32,973 nucleotides of DNA from Betaproteobacteria bacterium (GTDB taxonomy: Bacteria > Pseudomonadota > Gammaproteobacteria > Burkholderiales > Burkholderiaceae), in NCBI GenBank assembly GCA_009783065.1, contig WRHV01000011.1:1-32973 (forward strand), in the 5' to 3' direction. A program made the position numbers and the translations under genes. Below are positions 1 through 7,993 of this stretch, one piece after another; the stretch's first letter is position 1, and every line of letters starts with the position of its first letter. The notes under the pieces are model-generated. The model worked only from the letters and a program-made list of their open reading frames with translations. It was not told the DNA's origin and searched no databases.

Positions 1-150
1 GCCCAGCTTCGCGATGATGTCGATGCTTTCTTTACGCACGTACTTGTCATGGCGGAAGACCAGAAACTCCGAAATAACCGAATTGCACTTCTGACTGAAC
101 TACATATCATGATGAACCAGGTTGCTGATATATCCAAACTGGCCGCTTGA
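1..150 (+). CDS. glyS: glycyl-tRNA synthetase beta subunit, C-terminal end (partial)
   Basis: The window opens inside a reading frame that runs to a TGA at 148-150, giving 49 residues that end in VADISKLAA. The stretch [18 protein letters not shown] followed by a helix and [12 protein letters not shown] matches what I know of the C-terminal anticodon-binding part of the bacterial glycyl-tRNA synthetase beta chain, where an FF-x-VMVMAED-type segment and a VADISKLA ending are typical. The beta subunit works with GlyQ in an alpha2beta2 enzyme that charges tRNA-Gly in the cytoplasm. The downstream neighbour gmhB starts 17 bases after the stop, so the two are probably co-transcribed. The 5' part of the gene lies outside the window. 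Confidence 0.9.
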   Translation, partial: AQLRDDVDAFFTHVLVMAEDQKLRNNRIALLTELHIMMNQVADISKLAA

Positions 151-167
151 TCAGGAGAACTCAAATC

Positions 168-740
168 ATGAAACTTATTATTCTGGATCGAGATGGTGTC
201 ATTAACAAGGATTCGGATTCGTTTATCAAATCCCCGGAAGAATGGGAACCTATTCCAGGATCATTGGAAGCTATAGCACGCTTATATAAGGCGGGATACC
301 GGATCGTTATCGCAACCAATCAATCCGGCCTGGGGCGCGGCTTTTTTGACATCATTGCTTTGAATGCCATTCACCAGAAAATGCATGCTGCTGTCAGAAC
401 TGCAGGTGGCGTGATTGACTCTATTTTCTTTTGTCCTCATACAATCAGTGATAACTGCGACTGCCGCAAACCGCGCCAAGGTATGTTCAGTGCCATTGCA
501 AAGCGTTATGATATTGCGCTTGAGGGTATACCTTCCGTAGGCGATTCCTTGCGAGATTTGCAAGCTGGATTTCTTGCAGGATGCCAACCTCTTCTAGTCA
601 TGAGCGGAAAAGGGCAACTTACTAATGAGAATGGTGGTTTGCCGCCTGAAACCATTATATTTGACGATCTTGCCGCCGTTGCCAATTACTTGCTGAACTC
701 AGAGATGAAAAATAATCCCGAAAAAAACGCAAAAATATAA
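168..740 (+). CDS. gmhB: D-glycero-beta-D-manno-heptose-1,7-bisphosphate 7-phosphatase
   Basis: This is a 190-residue HAD-superfamily phosphatase that removes the 7-phosphate from heptose bisphosphate on the way to ADP-heptose for the LPS inner core. Visible motifs are the nucleophile pair in LDRDGVIN (D7, D9), TNQSG (T50), the GmhB-type zinc ligands in CPHTISDNCDC (C89, H91, C97, C99), the basic RKP segment (K101) and GDSLRDL (D126). Length fits the family. The frame could begin at a TTG at 147 that overlaps the glyS stop, but ATG 168 has AGGAG at 153-157 and matches family N-termini, so I chose it. It follows glyS closely and precedes plsC, an order I recall from Burkholderiales. GmhB and histidinol phosphatase share this fold; the zinc loop favours GmhB. 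Confidence 0.92.
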   Translation: MKLIILDRDGVINKDSDSFIKSPEEWEPIPGSLEAIARLYKAGYRIVIATNQSGLGRGFFDIIALNAIHQKMHAAVRTAGGVIDSIFFCPHTISDNCDCRKPRQGMFSAIAKRYDIALEGIPSVGDSLRDLQAGFLAGCQPLLVMSGKGQLTNENGGLPPETIIFDDLAAVANYLLNSEMKNNPEKNAKI

Positions 741-807
741 ACGCGTAACTTACACCGTATATAATAGTAAAATCCCACTGTCTGGGAATGTTAATTTTGT
801 CAGAAAC

Positions 808-1545
808 ATGCCTTTTTTACGTTCATTCCTGTTTTTATCCGTACTTTATATTTTCACACCTGTTTGGGCCATCATTTGCCTCCTGGCTTTTTTCCTGCCT
901 TATAAAATGCGATTCTATCTGGCAACATGCTGGAACAGAACCGTAGTCTGGTTGGCAAAATATATTTGCGGTATTCGCTACCAAATAATCGGCTATGAAA
1001 ACCTGCCTAACGAACCTGTCATTCTATTGAGCAAACATCAATCTGCATGGGAAACCATCTTTCTTCTGTATGCCATGCCAAGACCGCTTGTTTTTGTTAT
1101 AAAGAGAGAATTGCTTCGTATCCCTTTTTTCGGATGGACTCTGGCACTTCTGCGTATGATCCCTATTGACCGCTCACACGGTGCCAGAGCTTTCCGCAAA
1201 GTTATCGAACAAGGAAGAAAACGTCTTGCAGATGGGTTGTGGATAATCATTTTTCCAGAAGGTACTCGCACGGCTGTTGCGGAAAAAATCAAGTACAAAA
1301 ACAGCGGTACACGATTGGCGATAGAAACGCAGACAAAGGTCATTCCTATCGCACTCAATTCGGGAGAGTGCTGGCCACAGCATTCCATGATAAAAAAACC
1401 AGGCCTTATAACTGTTTCGATTGGTACTCCTATCTCGCCTGAAGGAAAATCGCCAGATGATATGATGGCTGAAGTAGAAACTTGGATTGAATCAGAAATG
1501 CATCGAATTTCGCCGCATGCTTACCAAAACATCAAGCAAACATAA
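808..1545 (+). CDS. plsC: 1-acyl-sn-glycerol-3-phosphate acyltransferase
   Basis: A 245-residue membrane-associated acyltransferase that converts lysophosphatidic acid to phosphatidic acid in phospholipid synthesis. One or two hydrophobic segments occupy residues 5-32. The PlsC acyltransferase motifs follow: block I KHQSAWET (H77 and E82, an H-x4-E version of the usual H-x4-D), the block II-like KRELLRIPFFGW around 99-110, and block III FPEGTR at 149-154, followed by a VIPIAL-type block IV. The Glu in place of Asp in block I is common in proteobacterial PlsC. The start at 808 has only a weak ribosome site. The 3' end overlaps the next gene by 29 bases, implying translational coupling within an operon with gmhB. 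Confidence 0.9.
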   Translation: MPFLRSFLFLSVLYIFTPVWAIICLLAFFLPYKMRFYLATCWNRTVVWLAKYICGIRYQIIGYENLPNEPVILLSKHQSAWETIFLLYAMPRPLVFVIKRELLRIPFFGWTLALLRMIPIDRSHGARAFRKVIEQGRKRLADGLWIIIFPEGTRTAVAEKIKYKNSGTRLAIETQTKVIPIALNSGECWPQHSMIKKPGLITVSIGTPISPEGKSPDDMMAEVETWIESEMHRISPHAYQNIKQT

Positions 1546-2404
1546 GAAAAAACCGGATTCCCTGCCGCTGCAATTGGATCTTTTTTCATCTGATGCAATG
1601 CAAACCCTGCTTATGCAGCCAGAAGTCCCGGAAATAACATCCCCGCCCGAATTAGAACCAGAAAGCCCATCATCACTCCCGACAAAACGTCTTATTGATT
1701 TCAATGGCACAAAAATCGAATACGAATTCCACCGCTCAAAAAGACGAACGATCGGATTTCTGGTCAACGAAAACGGATTACGTGTTACAGCACCCAAACG
1801 GGCCACACTGAAATCGGTTGAAGACGCTATCAGAGAAAAAGAACGCTGGATTACAAGCAAACTTCGCTATTTTTTCCATCAGTATAAGAAACAACCCGCC
1901 ATGCCATTGCAACTAAAAGATGGCATTTTACTCCCTTACCTTGGACAAAATTTCATATTGCGTTTGCGTAATGGCGAAGCTGACGCTGTCATAATGGATA
2001 GCGCGACTACAGAATTAATCGTGATATCCCGTCATACAAACCATCAATCTGTTATTGAAAAAAACTTAAGAATATGGTTTCAGGAAAATGCCAAACAAAT
2101 TTTTTCTGAACGTCTGTCAATCTATGCTGCCAAGCTTGATATCCGTTATCGCTCCTTCTCTCTTTCCTCAGCCAAGCGTCGTTGGGGTTCATGTTCTATC
2201 TCAGGCAACATCCGCCTAAACTGGCGTCTTGTTCACTTCCCTATTGCCCTGATTGACTATGTCATTGCTCATGAATTGGCTCATCTGATTGAAATGAATC
2301 ACAGCAAACGGTTTTGGAACATTGTTTCAATGGTATACCCAAATTACAGAACGGCACGCCAGCAACTCAATCAGCAAAATTCGCAAATATTATCTTTATT
2401 CTAA
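1517..2404 (+). CDS. DUF45 / M48-like zinc metallopeptidase (YgjP type)
   Basis: A 295-residue predicted metallopeptidase. Residues 1-60 are a low-complexity, Pro/Glu/Ser-rich leader. The DUF45 domain follows, beginning near the segment FHRSKRRTIGFLVNENGLRV and including the family's KRRWGSCS motif. The zinc site HELAH at 252-256 is followed by the third ligand in NHSKRFW (H262), the HExxH-x5-H spacing of the YgjP/SprT-like group. The physiological substrate is not known. I chose ATG 1517; an in-frame TTG at 1487 exists but lies deeper inside plsC and has no visible support. The gene sits right after plsC with a 29-base overlap and is the last gene of this block, since the next gene converges on it. 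The zinc peptidase assignment is firm; the biological role is open. Confidence 0.85.
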   Translation: MLTKTSSKHKKKPDSLPLQLDLFSSDAMQTLLMQPEVPEITSPPELEPESPSSLPTKRLIDFNGTKIEYEFHRSKRRTIGFLVNENGLRVTAPKRATLKSVEDAIREKERWITSKLRYFFHQYKKQPAMPLQLKDGILLPYLGQNFILRLRNGEADAVIMDSATTELIVISRHTNHQSVIEKNLRIWFQENAKQIFSERLSIYAAKLDIRYRSFSLSSAKRRWGSCSISGNIRLNWRLVHFPIALIDYVIAHELAHLIEMNHSKRFWNIVSMVYPNYRTARQQLNQQNSQILSLF

Positions 2405-2464
2405 AATTTCGACGAACAAGCCACTTTGACAGCCGTAAAAACCGTGCTTTAAGCGAGATGCCGA

Positions 2465-2998
2465 TCACTCCGTCTTCTTTTCCATATCCTTGCTCTCGGC
2501 CCTGCTACTGTCAGGCCTTTCGATCTCCTGACTTTCAGCTGACATTTTTGCGGCAGCTACTGCGCCACACATTAATTTCAGCAAATCATCCGGATCAGCA
2601 TGGCGAGCAAGAATCTTGTAAAGAATGGCAATAAGACGCCCTTTCTTTTCATGTGAAAGTATTAATTTTTCAGCCTCAAGCCATTCTTCCAGAATTCTCG
2701 CCGCTAAGGCCAATTTGGACTCATCCAGATTGACTGTTTGCTCATTTTGTATTGGAGCATCTCCAATAAGATATTTCTCCAGGTCTTGCCTGGCCGACAG
2801 AACGCCCTGTTTTATTCTTTTATCAGACAATAAATAGCGATCAGGCACTTCAAAAACTTTTCTGACGCCACCTATTCCATACTGTTCTTCATAGGGCCAT
2901 CCCTCCTTTGCAGCCCGTGCCAGGATACTAGACTTTGTTGTTGGTAATCCAGATAGACGCCTTTGAGCAATTTCTGCAGCTGTATATAATTTTTTCAT
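2465..2998 (-). CDS. Mu-repressor-type HTH DNA-binding protein
   Basis: A 177-residue protein whose first 55 or so residues resemble the winged-helix DNA-binding domain of the phage Mu repressor and MuA family: an N-terminal YTAAEIAQ helix, the LPTTKSSILARAAKEGW recognition region and a basic wing ending in KVFEVPDRYL. The rest is mostly helical and charged, with no recognised domain, and ends in a Lys/Glu-rich tail. I see no transposase or other phage genes nearby, so it looks like a stand-alone regulator rather than part of an active Mu-like element. A longer frame starts at 3046, but ATG 2998 begins directly with the domain (MKKLYTAAE). It converges with the metallopeptidase gene and diverges from the large sensor gene across about 750 bp of AT-rich DNA that it may control. 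Target and signal are unknown. Confidence 0.7.
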   Translation of the reverse strand: MKKLYTAAEIAQRRLSGLPTTKSSILARAAKEGWPYEEQYGIGGVRKVFEVPDRYLLSDKRIKQGVLSARQDLEKYLIGDAPIQNEQTVNLDESKLALAARILEEWLEAEKLILSHEKKGRLIAILYKILARHADPDDLLKLMCGAVAAAKMSAESQEIERPDSSRAESKDMEKKTE

Positions 2999-3288
2999 CA
3001 GAGTATTTAATAAAAACTGTATTAAAAAACAAAACAATCCAGACAAATACCATCCAGATTCACTTTCTTACCTTTTATTCTGACAAAGCAATATCTGCCT
3101 TCAACAAAATTTCCGCGCAAGACATATGAAACACTTTATATAGTTTTTATTCAGAAGTAATAAAAAAAACTATTTTAAAAATTAAAATATCCCGAAAAAA
3201 ATTAATTACTCTAATATCGCAGCCTTCATAATTGAAAGGGACAAAAAGATATTATTCTTTAATTTGTTATGATACCTATTTTTATGTG

Positions 3289-3302
3289 CTTGTTATAACA
3301 AG
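3289..3302. promoter_or_regulatory. perfect 14-bp palindrome, candidate operator
   Basis: CTTGTTATAACAAG is its own reverse complement with no spacer. It lies in the AT-rich control region between the Mu-type HTH gene and the sensor gene. It could be the binding site of a dimeric regulator, possibly the divergent HTH protein, but nothing in the sequence ties them directly. Confidence 0.35.
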
Positions 3303-3537
3303 TTTTTCATTTTTGTAACTCTTCATTCAGATGTTATCAATCTCAAGAAATGACTAATAGATTTATTTATTCATTACAAATCATCCTCTTGCCTCTTATT
3401 CAAGCCACAACTTATTTCCCTGATATTTTGATCGTATCTCATAAAGATCCATATCAAGACTAACCATTTCTTTACAAACCAGATTTTCGCATCGTTTTTT
3501 CATTTCATCAAAATTTCCCTAAGTACAGCATAATAAA

Positions 3538-3567
3538 TTGCACGGAAGACAACTGAAAAGGTATACT
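3538..3567 (+). promoter_or_regulatory. candidate sigma-70 promoter of the sensor gene
   Basis: TTGCAC at 3538-3543 and TATACT at 3562-3567 are separated by 18 bases. Transcription would begin near 3574, leaving a leader of about 170 bases before the ATG at 3747. The prediction is by consensus only. Confidence 0.45.
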
Positions 3568-3613
3568 CTGCCTATTACAAATAAAATAGGTTACCCGATA
3601 AGGTGCTTTACCC

Positions 3614-3685
3614 ATGAACCTTGTTACTGTCCCTGAGAAATCGTTTTGTTGCACATGCGTTCTTTTCTCTGGTCTGTCCTCCTAA
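3614..3685 (+). CDS. possible leader peptide ORF (23 aa, Cys-rich)
   Basis: Downstream of the candidate promoter, ATG 3614 opens a 23-codon frame ending with TAA at 3683-3685. AGGTG at 3601-3605, complementary to the 16S rRNA anti-Shine-Dalgarno sequence, sits 8 bases before the ATG. That is a better ribosome site than the one before the main sensor gene. The peptide contains FCCTC, with three cysteines in five residues, and no family is recognisable. It ends 61 bases before the sensor start. It could be a translated leader that affects expression of the downstream gene, or a chance frame. Confidence 0.25.
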   Translation: MNLVTVPEKSFCCTCVLFSGLSS

Positions 3686-3746
3686 TATTTAAATTTTTAT
3701 CATAACGAGCATAATTCCACTACATAGTGCGCCAGACCGACAGATA

Positions 3747-6700
3747 ATGAAACACTATAGCTCTTTCCCCCTGAGAAATGTGCTTGCAATGCAATTTATA
3801 ATAATTGCCCTTGCCCCTATTCTATTAGCAGCCCTGTTTCTGTTTTTGCTAATGATTCCCCAAATTAAAGAAAGAGATGTTTCTATTGCTCAAATCCCGT
3901 TTCAAATTGAAAACAAGCTAAATGAACAAGCTGAATTGCTGCTTGATCTAAGTGTAAAATTAAAAGACAAACTGAGCACACCGCCTTTTACACAATCAAT
4001 GCCCAACAGTGTAATGGGAAATGAAAATATCTTTAATACGATCTACCTACTGAATAAAAATGAGCAGATTACATTAATATTTCAACAACACAACAACCTT
4101 ATTAAAAGTAAAAATTCAAAAGCGATAAGCATTCCCGCCTCTCACATTTTTTCCCTAGATAAAAACACCACCCAGGCATACTGGACTGATACTTTTCTTT
4201 CACCAGTAACAAACGATCATTCATGCGCTTATGTCATCCCATTTGGAGACCAGCTCCTCATTGGTGAAATAAGCTCGGCTCAGCTATCCGAAATACTGAA
4301 AAAACAAGATTTCCCATCCTTGACCATTTTGCTGGACAAAAAAAATCGCATTGTAGCCTCAAATATTGAGACTACAAGCAATGAAACACTTGCAAGCTTA
4401 CTGAAAAATTCATTCTCTGCTGTTCCGATTCATGTAGAGAAACCCGGTTTATACAAACTGGAGGATTTCAATATATATGGAACCCAAACCATCATACGCA
4501 ACATACCCTGGTCTTTATATATTGCCCTACCAAGTCATTCCTTTATAGAAAACGTCCGGACGTATGCATCTTTCTTTTTTTTCTGCATAGCGACGAGTTT
4601 TATTCTGGCGCTATTGTCTTCCTTTTATTTTTCCCGTCCATTGATCCGGCGAATCCTTGCCTATACCAAAAATATCAGAGAAATCGCAGGAGGTTCTTAT
4701 CCAACTATCCCCGTCAATGACCGTGTTCTCGAAATTGCCCATTTCGCCCAAAATCTCCAGGAAATGAGCATAACGATTCAGGAAAAGGAAAATGGCTCTC
4801 ACAAAGTCATGTCACATTACCTGGATACTATCAAAATGATCGAGAGTGTCATTGTTGTACTTGACCCCAATCTGGTTATCACACATGTAAACGAGCCCTC
4901 CAGGAATCTCTTTGGACTTGAACCGAAAAATTGCATCGGACGTTCCTTTTTCGAATTTGTACAACCCGAAAACATCAACCAGATGAAAGAACGCCATGCA
5001 AGATGGATTGAACAAAAATTGCAATCCATCGTGGTTGAAGACAAATTTATCGATAGTAATAAAAAACTTCATACCGTCCTATGGAATGTCACCTTAAACT
5101 GGGATGAAGATGGTCACTTCACAGGTTACACAGGCACTGGACACGAATTTTCCGCCTGGGAAACCATGCAGGAAAAATTACAGCTTGCAGCACTGGTTTA
5201 TCAGAAAAGCGCTGAAGCTATGGTTGTCATTAATGAAAATAACCTGATTATTTCTGTCAATCCTGCTTTTGAGGAAATCACGGGATATACCTCAAATGAA
5301 GTTTTGTTTCAGAATCCGTCCATATTAGGCTCTGCTTTACATAACAAACTTTTCTATGAAAGCATTTGGAACACACTGGATACATCGAATAGCTGGCAGG
5401 GTGAAGTCTGGAACATGCGTAAAAACGGAGAACTGTATGCCATTCGTCTAACTATTAATACAATCAGAACATCCGGTAAAAAAATATACCGCCGGATCGC
5501 TCTTTTTTCAGATATTACTGAGCAGAAGTTAACCGAAAAAATAATTTGGCAGCAGAATTATTTTGACAGCCTGACCGGCCTGCCTAACCGCAATTTCTTA
5601 AATCGGGAATTATCCCAAATTAAAAGGATCAATATCCCGACTGCATTGATGTTTTTAGACCTTGATAGATTTAAACATATCAATGAAACACATGGATATA
5701 TAACAGGTGACCTGCTTTTGCAGGAAACGGCACATCGTCTGCAAAATTGCACTCGAAAAACAGATACGATCATTCGTCTTGGTAGCGACAAATTTGTCAT
5801 ACTTTTGCGAGAACTACCCACTCTAGACGAGGTTAAACATATCGGGAAAGCTATTCTTTCCGAATTGTCTGAATTTTTTTTCATAAACAATGCCGTTATC
5901 CATCTTTCTGCAAATATCGGTGTTGCCTTTTATCCCGATGATGCAACGGATGTTGATGATCTTTTAAAAAACGCAGAACAAGCCATGCGCACTGCGAAAC
6001 GGGAAGGCAAAAATGCACTCCTGTACTTTACTCATTCCATGCAGGAAACGGCACAGGCCCGGATACAATTAATCAATGATTTGAGACAGGCGCTGACAAA
6101 CCAGCAATTCGAAATCATGTATCAACCTATTGTTGAAATTGAATCCGGTCTGATCCGCAAAGCGGAAGCCCTCATTCGCTGGCAGCATCCTGTTAAAGGC
6201 ATGATCAATCCTGCTGAATTCATTTCAATAGTAGAAGACACCGGCATGATCGCGTCCTTCGGTAATTGGATTTTTCAGGAAGTAGCTAGTCAAGCACGTA
6301 TATGGAGAAACCAGTTTCATCCTGATTTCCAAATCAGCATTAATATTTCTCCATCCCAGTTCCGTAGCGAAGGTATTGACTTTATTAACTGGATTTCACA
6401 TCTTCAGGAATTGCAACTTCCCGGAAATGGACTGGTTATTGAGATAACAGAAGGACTGTTGTTAGAACAAGGGGACCATTTCAAACAACAGCTTGCCGCA
6501 TTTAAAAATGCCGGTATGGAAATCGCCTTGGATGACTTCGGCGTTGGATATTCCTCACCATCTCATCTTCAGAATTTCAATTTTGATTACATCAAGATAG
6601 CCCCGTCTTTCATTAAAAACCTTTCTCAAAGTGATGATAGTCAGGCTTTGTGTGAAGCCATTATTGTCATGGCGCACAAGCTGAAACTAAGCGTCATCGC

Positions 6701-6866
6701 CGAAGGCATCGAAACTATTCGCCAAAGGGAAATCTTAGTCGAAACCGCATGCGATTTCGGTCAAGGCTATCTTTATTCAACGCCACTTCCAGCTACCGAA
6801 CTCGAGCAGATACTGGAAAACAACTATTCCTTATTCAGTCTGAGCGCTCAGGCTAATATTGCATAA
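3747..6866 (+). CDS. membrane sensor PAS-PAS-GGDEF-EAL protein, predicted c-di-GMP phosphodiesterase
   Basis: A 1039-residue inner-membrane signalling protein. TM1 is near residues 12-37 and TM2 near 271-294, enclosing about 230 residues that could be a Cache-like periplasmic sensor. A HAMP-like linker (about 295-345) and two PAS domains follow (about 363-465 and 478-600; the second carries the typical NPAFEEITGYT). The GGDEF domain (about 606-765) has DSLTGLPNR, but its signature reads RLGSDKF instead of RLGGDEF, so cyclase activity is unlikely. The EAL domain (about 785-1025) keeps the usual catalytic positions: EAL itself, the Asn of SINISPSQF, EITEG, LDDFGVGYSS, DYIKIAPSF, AEGIET and FGQGY. 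The best reading is a c-di-GMP phosphodiesterase whose GGDEF part is regulatory. The ATG has only a weak ribosome site, and a leader ORF precedes it. Confidence 0.9.
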   Translation: MKHYSSFPLRNVLAMQFIIIALAPILLAALFLFLLMIPQIKERDVSIAQIPFQIENKLNEQAELLLDLSVKLKDKLSTPPFTQSMPNSVMGNENIFNTIYLLNKNEQITLIFQQHNNLIKSKNSKAISIPASHIFSLDKNTTQAYWTDTFLSPVTNDHSCAYVIPFGDQLLIGEISSAQLSEILKKQDFPSLTILLDKKNRIVASNIETTSNETLASLLKNSFSAVPIHVEKPGLYKLEDFNIYGTQTIIRNIPWSLYIALPSHSFIENVRTYASFFFFCIATSFILALLSSFYFSRPLIRRILAYTKNIREIAGGSYPTIPVNDRVLEIAHFAQNLQEMSITIQEKENGSHKVMSHYLDTIKMIESVIVVLDPNLVITHVNEPSRNLFGLEPKNCIGRSFFEFVQPENINQMKERHARWIEQKLQSIVVEDKFIDSNKKLHTVLWNVTLNWDEDGHFTGYTGTGHEFSAWETMQEKLQLAALVYQKSAEAMVVINENNLIISVNPAFEEITGYTSNEVLFQNPSILGSALHNKLFYESIWNTLDTSNSWQGEVWNMRKNGELYAIRLTINTIRTSGKKIYRRIALFSDITEQKLTEKIIWQQNYFDSLTGLPNRNFLNRELSQIKRINIPTALMFLDLDRFKHINETHGYITGDLLLQETAHRLQNCTRKTDTIIRLGSDKFVILLRELPTLDEVKHIGKAILSELSEFFFINNAVIHLSANIGVAFYPDDATDVDDLLKNAEQAMRTAKREGKNALLYFTHSMQETAQARIQLINDLRQALTNQQFEIMYQPIVEIESGLIRKAEALIRWQHPVKGMINPAEFISIVEDTGMIASFGNWIFQEVASQARIWRNQFHPDFQISINISPSQFRSEGIDFINWISHLQELQLPGNGLVIEITEGLLLEQGDHFKQQLAAFKNAGMEIALDDFGVGYSSPSHLQNFNFDYIKIAPSFIKNLSQSDDSQALCEAIIVMAHKLKLSVIAEGIETIRQREILVETACDFGQGYLYSTPLPATELEQILENNYSLFSLSAQANIA

Positions 6867-6894
6867 TTTATTGTCTTTTTTTCATCTCTTCAAA

Positions 6895-6929
6895 AAAAAC
6901 GATGTTGATTATTATCATCATGCGTTTTT
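6895..6929 (+). terminator. probable rho-independent terminator after the sensor gene
   Basis: An A-rich left arm (AAAAACGATGTTGAT, 6895-6909), a TATT loop and a right arm (6914-6929) ending in GCGTTTTT can pair, with one bulge and one mismatch. It lies 29 bases after the sensor stop and 50 bases before the next start. Confidence 0.55.
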
Positions 6930-6980
6930 CCGCAACATGGAAAATGGATCTCTAGCGTTAATTGTTGCATGGAGAATCAG

Positions 6981-7328
6981 ATGAAAAAAGAACAGAAAAC
7001 CAGAAAATGGAAAAACCAATCCTTGCAGGAAAAACCAGAACAGTACGATCCTAATAACTTGCTGAGTGCAGTAATCAAACAACTGAACTTGAAAAATGAT
7101 GCAGCATTATCCCGCGCTTTGGATGTATCTCCGCCTGTAATCAGCAAAATTCGGCATAAACGCCTTCCAATAGGTGCATCTATGCTCATTCGCATGCACG
7201 AAATCAGTGATCTCAGTATTGGTGAACTGAGGGAATTAATGGGCGACCAACGCCACAAATACAGGATCGGATACAAACAACAAAAACCAAATTTTGGAAC
7301 GCGATCTGATTATCCTGTTGCATACTGA
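6981..7328 (+). CDS. small HTH (Cro/C1-like) DNA-binding protein
   Basis: A 115-residue protein with a lysine-rich N-terminal tail of about 25 residues and a core resembling a lambda-repressor-type HTH: an N-terminal helix LLSAVIKQLNL, then KNDAALSRALDVSPPVISKIRHKR as helix-turn-helix, then IRMHEISDLSIGELRELMG. I recall similar unnamed HTH proteins from other Burkholderiales, but know of no assigned function. ATG 6981 has GGAG at 6971-6974 with a 6-base spacer. A second in-frame ATG at 6969 would place the start before that site, so I prefer 6981. It is a stand-alone gene following the sensor terminator; the next gene is 200 bases away. It is probably a regulator, with unknown target. Confidence 0.7.
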   Translation: MKKEQKTRKWKNQSLQEKPEQYDPNNLLSAVIKQLNLKNDAALSRALDVSPPVISKIRHKRLPIGASMLIRMHEISDLSIGELRELMGDQRHKYRIGYKQQKPNFGTRSDYPVAY

Positions 7329-7531
7329 TATTCATTTTCCAAATTTTCTCCTTAGAATGGAATCGTCCTGAAGATTTTTTGGAATGGTGAATTTCAACTT
7401 ATCGAATGAATCCTTAACTCTCGGCTTAAACGCGTTTAAAATACATACCATACCGTATATATTTATACACACCATATAAAAATCTTCCGTCAGATTTCCG
7501 ATACGGAACCCGAGCAGAAACGGACAGTGAG

Positions 7532-7789
7532 ATGAGTGAAAATCAAGCACAACAAAGTACCATGATTCGCAAAAAAATCCTTGAAGATATTGGCATTAAT
7601 GTACCGGAAGATGCAAGCCGTTTTTACACCTTAAATTCCAGCATGATTTTTCTTGTGCCGTTTGCTGAAGAATATGGATGCAGCATTGTTTTTAAAGAGG
7701 AGGAAATTGAAATAGAACTGACTGAAAAGCAAATTGAATCTCTCAAGACATCTAACTGTTTTGGCACAACAGGCTGGACCATCATCTGA
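7532..7789 (+). CDS. hypothetical protein, 85 aa
   Basis: I do not recognise this protein. It is small and acidic, has no signal peptide or membrane segment, and carries a very acidic central stretch (FKEEEIEIELTEKQIE) followed by a CFGTTGW ending. It has two cysteines. The ribosome site before ATG 7532 is weak, although an AT-rich, promoter-like stretch (CCGTATATATTTATAC) lies about 70 bases upstream. Codon use looks ordinary for this window and the frame is uninterrupted, so I think it is real, but coding status rests mainly on this. It lies between the small HTH gene and the antiporter, with about 200 bases of non-coding DNA on each side, which suggests its own promoter. Confidence 0.5.
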   Translation: MSENQAQQSTMIRKKILEDIGINVPEDASRFYTLNSSMIFLVPFAEEYGCSIVFKEEEIEIELTEKQIESLKTSNCFGTTGWTII

Positions 7790-7883
7790 AATTAGCTTCA
7801 CATTTCAATTCATATTCTTTGCCTCCACTGCAAACGATCACAACATAAATCGAAGAGACATCAAAAGACGGGAATAATCCGTG

Positions 7884-7906
7884 TATACTGATTAGAGCAG
7901 TCAGTA
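7884..7906 (+). promoter_or_regulatory. candidate -10 element with overlapping inverted repeat
   Basis: TATACT at 7884-7889 resembles a -10 box, but no good -35 is present. TACTGA (7886-7891) and TCAGTA (7901-7906) form an inverted repeat with 9 bases between them, overlapping the -10. This arrangement would suit a repressor or an activator-dependent promoter for the antiporter gene starting at 7994. Confidence 0.3.
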
Positions 7907-7993
7907 CGTAATCTCGTAGATAATCAACTTTAACCCATAACACAAATCCTGCGGACTAATCTGGAAACAGAGGTCTTTTTGTAAAATAGCTTT

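Larger units (their letters stand above)
2999..3746. other. AT-rich intergenic region, no convincing long gene
   Basis: About 750 bases between two divergent genes, visibly much richer in A and T than the flanks, especially 3121-3560. A short + frame at 2935-3129 overlaps the HTH gene's start and has no ribosome site or recognisable content, so I left it out. The region contains a perfect 14-base palindrome (3289-3302), a promoter-like pair (3538-3567) and a possible 23-residue leader ORF (3614-3685), all listed separately. A small RNA cannot be excluded by eye; I saw no strong hairpin followed by a U-run. Confidence 0.7.

Noticed and set aside
2935..3129. 64-codon + frame across the start of the Mu-type HTH gene
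   Set aside because: It overlaps the coding start of a better-supported gene and has no recognisable content or ribosome site.
7332..7550. Minus-strand 72-codon frame between the small HTH gene and the 85-aa gene
   Set aside because: No ribosome site, unusual composition, and it runs into the start of the 85-aa gene on the other strand.
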